From: Magnolia sinica
Taxonomy: Eukaryota; Streptophyta; Magnoliopsida; Magnoliales; Magnoliaceae
DNA length: 64,000 nucleotides
Direction: 5' to 3'
Assembly: GCF_029962835.1 (NCBI RefSeq)
Contig: NC_080581.1
Coordinates: 20,970,001 to 21,034,000 of the forward strand
Of this stretch, positions 61,001 to 64,000 are shown one piece after another. The notes below the pieces were generated by a model, which was not told the DNA's origin, searched no databases, and saw only the letters and a program-made list of their open reading frames with translations. The first letter of the stretch is position 1; each line of letters opens with the position of its first letter. The position numbers were made by a program, and so were the translations under genes.

Positions 61001-61181
61001 TTTAGCGATAGATCTCAGATTTCAGAGTAACATAGCGCTAACTAATCTACAAGTTTTGAGTCATGCAGATCTAATTTAAAGTGATTGATGCGAATTTCAC
61101 AAGCAATCGAGTATAGCGCTAATTATCCCAAAAACAACTACTTAGGGAAAGATAAGCACAAAATTTTCCAGGGTCATTACA
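58092..61181 (-). repeat. 5' LTR of the chromovirus-type element
   Basis: 3.09 kb, partner of 47912-51002. Begins TGTAATGCCC and ends GGGTCATTACA, next to the CAAAA TSD. No gene is present. Confidence 0.95.
60439..60447 (-). promoter_or_regulatory. TATA box driving the chromovirus-type element
   Basis: Minus strand CTATTTATA with the same downstream leader as in the 3' LTR. This is the copy that would start genomic RNA. Confidence 0.6.
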
Positions 61182-61366
61182 CAAAATCATCTAGAGGTTA
61201 TAGGGTTATTTTGGGTCAAGGGTTAGGGTCACCAAGGCCACCTATTTACATGTTCTTGCCGCCTTGATGCTTCTGTTTTGCTTGTGTCTTCGGTCTTTGC
61301 TTTCTAAAGGCTCAACCGACTTTATGACATAACGACTCACATGATTGACAAACTAGGGTGTAAAAA

Positions 61367-63247
61367 TGAGTGCACTAACACTTTACACAATAGAAGTGTA
61401 GGGCCCACCATGAGGTGTCAAAGAGGCTTACATGCAATATAGTTATGTACTTAGAAAATTTTTAGCAAATAAAAAAGTGTATAAGAAAGGAAATAGATAC
61501 AATGGCAAGTGGGGCCCACATGCTAGTGAAGCATAGACAAGACACAATTAATGCACATGGTTGTCCAGATTGGATGCATTAATAAAAGACATAAATCACA
61601 AGTGGGTCCTACTCCCAAGTGGGTCCCAGTCTCAAGTGGGTCCATAATAAGAGGATGAACATCATAAACAACATACATACAACATACACATTAAGTAGCA
61701 CATGAGCCGTGTTGATCAAATTTCTATGATCAGGTTCTCTATTGGAAAATCTGATCCAACGGATGGTTTTGGAATATATATTTAGGCTAAAAATAGATTT
61801 TTAGCCATAAAGGGTCTTGGATCCATCTAGACCACACATAACAATTTAAGTTTTACCCTTATAGAAGCATTCGTCGGTCCAGAATTTTCTAAATTCTATC
61901 AATAAAGACTTTGACCATAGAGATCATATATATGCTAACTAACTAACTAAACCAAGTAAATTAAGAAAAAAAATCTCTAATAAATCTGCCCAATGGAATC
62001 ACGGATATGGCCCATAAAATGTGTGGCCACAATAAGCCCCATATATATTTTCGTACGAGACCAAGATCTTAGTCACCCAAACTCCGATTGAGGCGTATTA
62101 TACACTATTAGAAAGCTAATTCAATTTTCTACGAATTCAATAGATCATATGTTTCTATTAGGGTCCATTAAAGTGATAAAAAATGGGTTCATTTTTGGCA
62201 AATCAGGACCACTTGTGCGTTGTTGGACAATAGCCCAGTAAAATTGATGCCACGGGATATTGGAATATCATATAGCCACAAAATTTGGTCCAAATTTAAC
62301 ACATAGTGTGGTACATAGTATCGCCAAGTTTCACTTCATATCTTATTGTGATTTATTTTATACAATTTTTACAAGTTGTTGTCCAGATAGAAAAGGGGGA
62401 TTGCATGTGAAAGGTGTGGATATAACATACATCTTGGTGTAGCATACTGACTTGGGCAACCTTGCTAACCACCATTGTCAGCCATACATGCAGATAGGGG
62501 CCCCACACTAATGGACCCCACATATATTAACAAAATACAAAACGAAGAAAGAAAGAGGAGGAAGAGGAGGGGGTGTAGACTCACCTCAAATAGATGAACG
62601 ACTGGATGATGATGAGTGGTCTAGGTTTGATGGCGGGCCACACCTTAGCCCCATTCTCTCTCTCTCTCTCTCTCATTTTTAAAATTTTTCTACATGTAGC
62701 AAAAGTATAAGTGTAAGAGAGCCCATACTCATGCATTAGATGAATGTGTAGGATGAGGTGGCCATGGGCCATGATTAGTTTCTAAGTCATGAGAAGATTG
62801 CTAATGATAGATTTTTAAAGTAGAACCCATTTTTGTCTCATAGTGCATTATCTCATATGTGCTAGCTTTTCATTTTTTTTTTTTTTTATGTAATGCTTGT
62901 CCTATCTTGTGATAATTCATATATTGTAGAAAGTGGGCTTTAGGCTCACGTGGGCTCAAGTCCAATAGGCCCATCACAATAAAGGTTGCTTGTGTTACAA
63001 GATACGAAATTTGAGTTATGGATTCAACAGGTCATATCTCACTAACGAAGCGTTGGATCGATGCGCATTTTTCACAATTGCAACCGTAGGGACGACATGG
63101 TCGACATGAGAGGGGTTTTGAAGGATCCGACATAAAACACTTAGGTGGGGTTGTTGGTTACACAAGGGTGCTCCATATAATCAATCGATAGTGCATATTA
63201 GGGCACACATGTGCTTGGGCCATGTTTCTAAGGACTGGGGTCCCACA
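61367..63247. repeat. Right part of the 29-63 kb solo LTR
   Basis: Non-coding, with 'gtgggtccca' repeats at 61600-61640, a (CT)n run at 62659-62682 and a T tract at about 62873-62888. The purine-rich block before the end (62540-62575) resembles the 3' part of the other giant LTRs. Ends GGGGTCCCACA. Confidence 0.65.
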
Positions 63248-63900
63248 TATATACTCCTCTTTCTTTTGACAGTTCCTTAAGTTTACTAGCTTGGTTAGAT
63301 GTGTCCCATGATTGGCCATTTTCAGCTAGCATGTCAAGATAATCCCAGGCATCTTATGGATCCTTGCTCATAAATTCGCTATTACACATCATCTCTATGA
63401 ATTGGTATACGTTTGAGCTCAATCCTTCATAGAAAAAGCAAATCACCCACCAAATCTCATATCCATGGTGTGGGCAAGCAAGAAGTAAGTCCTTGAACCA
63501 TTCTTGACACTGAAAAAAGTTTCATCTCTTTTTTGGGATAAGTTCATAATGTCATGCCTGAGAGAGTTGGTTTTATGAGTTGGTAAGAACTTTTAAAGGA
63601 AATCCTGGGTCATTTCGGCCCATATGCTAATAGATCTTAGCCTTACGGAGTGAACTCATGCTTTGACCTTCTCTTTAATAGAGAATAGATATAACTTTAG
63701 TCTAATCACACCAGGAGGAATGTTGTTAAAGTGTATAGTTGCGACAATCTCTTTAAACTCTTTTATGTGCAAGTATGGACTTTCTGAATTAAGTCCATGG
63801 AATTTAGGGAGTAATTGGATCACCATTGGTTTAAAGTCCACGTTTCCTACATTGGTTGGGAAAATCATGTAGGAAGGTGTACTTGTTCTTGCCGATTGTA
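63248..63900 (-). pseudogene. gag: Athila-like gag, N-terminal half
   Basis: Minus strand: TPSYMIFPTNVGNVDFKP, VIQLLPKFHGLNSESPYLHI and KEFKEIVATIHFNNIPPGVI are the standard opening of the Athila capsid. It continues after a stop near 63655 and several shifts through MNLSQKRDETFF, FKDLLLACPHHGYE, CFFYEGLSS and AWDYLDMLAENGQSWD, up to 63248 where the solo LTR starts. The rest of gag and the protease are at 28015-29136. Stops, shifts and the insertion inactivate it. Confidence 0.9.
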
Positions 63901-63926
63901 AATAATCACATAAGGTTCAAACCAGT

Positions 63927-64000
63927 TATAAGTCCCGTATCCTAGACCGTAACGTTCCGTAGGTTCCCGCGATCTTTCCAGTCCAATTCTGGCAACCTTC
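63927..64000 (+). repeat. End of another giant-family LTR, opposite orientation, running off the window
   Basis: The reverse complement reads gaacctacggaacgttacggtctaggatacgggacttata, matching the 3' ends of the LTRs at 14000-14044 and 20920-20964 (cctacggaacaatacggtctaggatatgggcctcaca). It lies immediately upstream of the Athila gag start, so another member of the family interrupts this element just outside the window. Confidence 0.75.

Larger units (their letters stand above)
47912..61181 (-). mobile_element. Chromovirus-type (Tekay/Del-like) Ty3/gypsy retrotransposon, complete structure, 13.3 kb
   Basis: Perfect 5-bp TSD CAAAA (47907-47911 and 61182-61186), LTRs 47912-51002 and 58092-61181 (3.09 kb each, TGTAA...TTACA), tRNA-Met primer site and polypurine tract. 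Coding order on the minus strand: extra ORF, gag with zinc knuckle, protease, reverse transcriptase, RNase H, integrase, chromodomain remnant. The LTRs differ at only a few dozen sites by eye, so this is among the youngest insertions here. Each ORF nevertheless carries nonsense changes. It lies inside the reversed SIRE-like LTR. Confidence 0.95.
33542..61366 (-). mobile_element. Reversed SIRE-like solo LTR, split by the CACTA and the chromovirus-type element
   Basis: The reverse complement of 33660-33885 and 46215-47800 matches the copia LTR layout in order: 'aagccattagag', 'caatcccaaacac', 'gtggttcggctacgtgcc', 'cctacacaagagc', TATA, then the TCGATGNCATCGA palindrome region. The right end, around 61340-61366 (gattgacaaactaggg), resembles the reverse complement of the copia LTR start (ccctggcttgtcaatt). 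It is clearly diverged from the copia LTRs at 1 and 26 kb. Both outer borders are approximate and I could not find its TSD. Confidence 0.65.
29137..63247 (-). mobile_element. Very long solo LTR inserted in Athila-like gag, itself filled with nested elements
   Basis: Begins TGTCACACCCC (29137) and ends GGGGTCCCACA (63247), the TG...CA pattern of the giant-LTR family. Flanks CATGT (29132-29136) and TATAT (63248-63252) are a decayed 5-bp TSD differing by two transitions. On the minus strand the Athila gag reads up to the right edge and resumes at the left edge. Counting bases without the insertion and one TSD keeps the frame. Its own sequence is 29137 to about 33541 plus about 61367 to 63247 (roughly 6.3 kb). 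No primer site or internal domain is visible, so it is a solo LTR; a truncated element is possible. Confidence 0.75.

Overview
The window is nuclear DNA from a flowering plant and consists almost entirely of transposable elements inserted into one another. I see no intact host gene, tRNA or rRNA. The TGGGCC/GGGGCCCACC-rich modules such as those at 35.4-37.2 kb remind me of magnoliid genomes, but that is an impression only. The bulk of the sequence is LTR retrotransposons (Ty3/gypsy Athila-like and chromovirus-like; Ty1/copia SIRE/Maximus-like) plus one 12.3-kb CACTA DNA transposon.

The nesting can be read from target-site duplications (TSDs), LTR ends and interrupted reading frames. The host layer is an Athila-like element on the minus strand. 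The first part of its gag lies at 63.25-63.9 kb, and the rest of gag plus protease lies at 28.0-29.1 kb. Two things sit in it: (1) a SIRE-like copia element on the plus strand, from before base 1 to 28014, and (2) a very long solo LTR, 29137-63247, which splits gag. Removing (2) together with one TSD copy keeps the Athila frame open.

Inside the copia gag is a minus-strand gypsy element (2725-20964) with giant LTRs of about 5.3 kb and only 1.6 kb of internal DNA. Its left LTR carries a further 6.0-kb solo LTR of the same family (6521-12501). These LTRs are largely tandem arrays (19-bp, 34/68-bp and AATGGGCC-type units). The copia element has lost integrase, reverse transcriptase and RNase H but keeps gag, protease and a 3' extra ORF. 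Its 5' LTR contains a 423-bp two-unit MITE-like insertion.

Inside the 29-63 kb solo LTR lies a reversed SIRE-like LTR (about 33542-61366). Two elements interrupt that LTR: the CACTA transposon (33886-46211, TSD TCA) and a 13.3-kb chromovirus-type gypsy element on the minus strand (47912-61181, perfect TSD CAAAA, 3.09-kb LTRs, tRNA-Met primer site). The gypsy element carries an extra ORF, gag and complete pol domains, all broken by nonsense changes.

The most interesting object is the CACTA element. It has no recognisable transposase. It carries 3' pieces of three unrelated host genes with intron/exon structure, all on the plus strand: a GH9 endo-1,4-beta-glucanase, the FACT subunit SSRP1, and a MAP65 microtubule-bundling protein. 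A paralogous LTR in the same window supplies the empty site that confirms the insertion.

A second theme is an extra ORF of the 'putative plant transposon protein' type. It occurs both downstream of the deleted pol in the copia element and upstream of gag in the chromovirus-type element.
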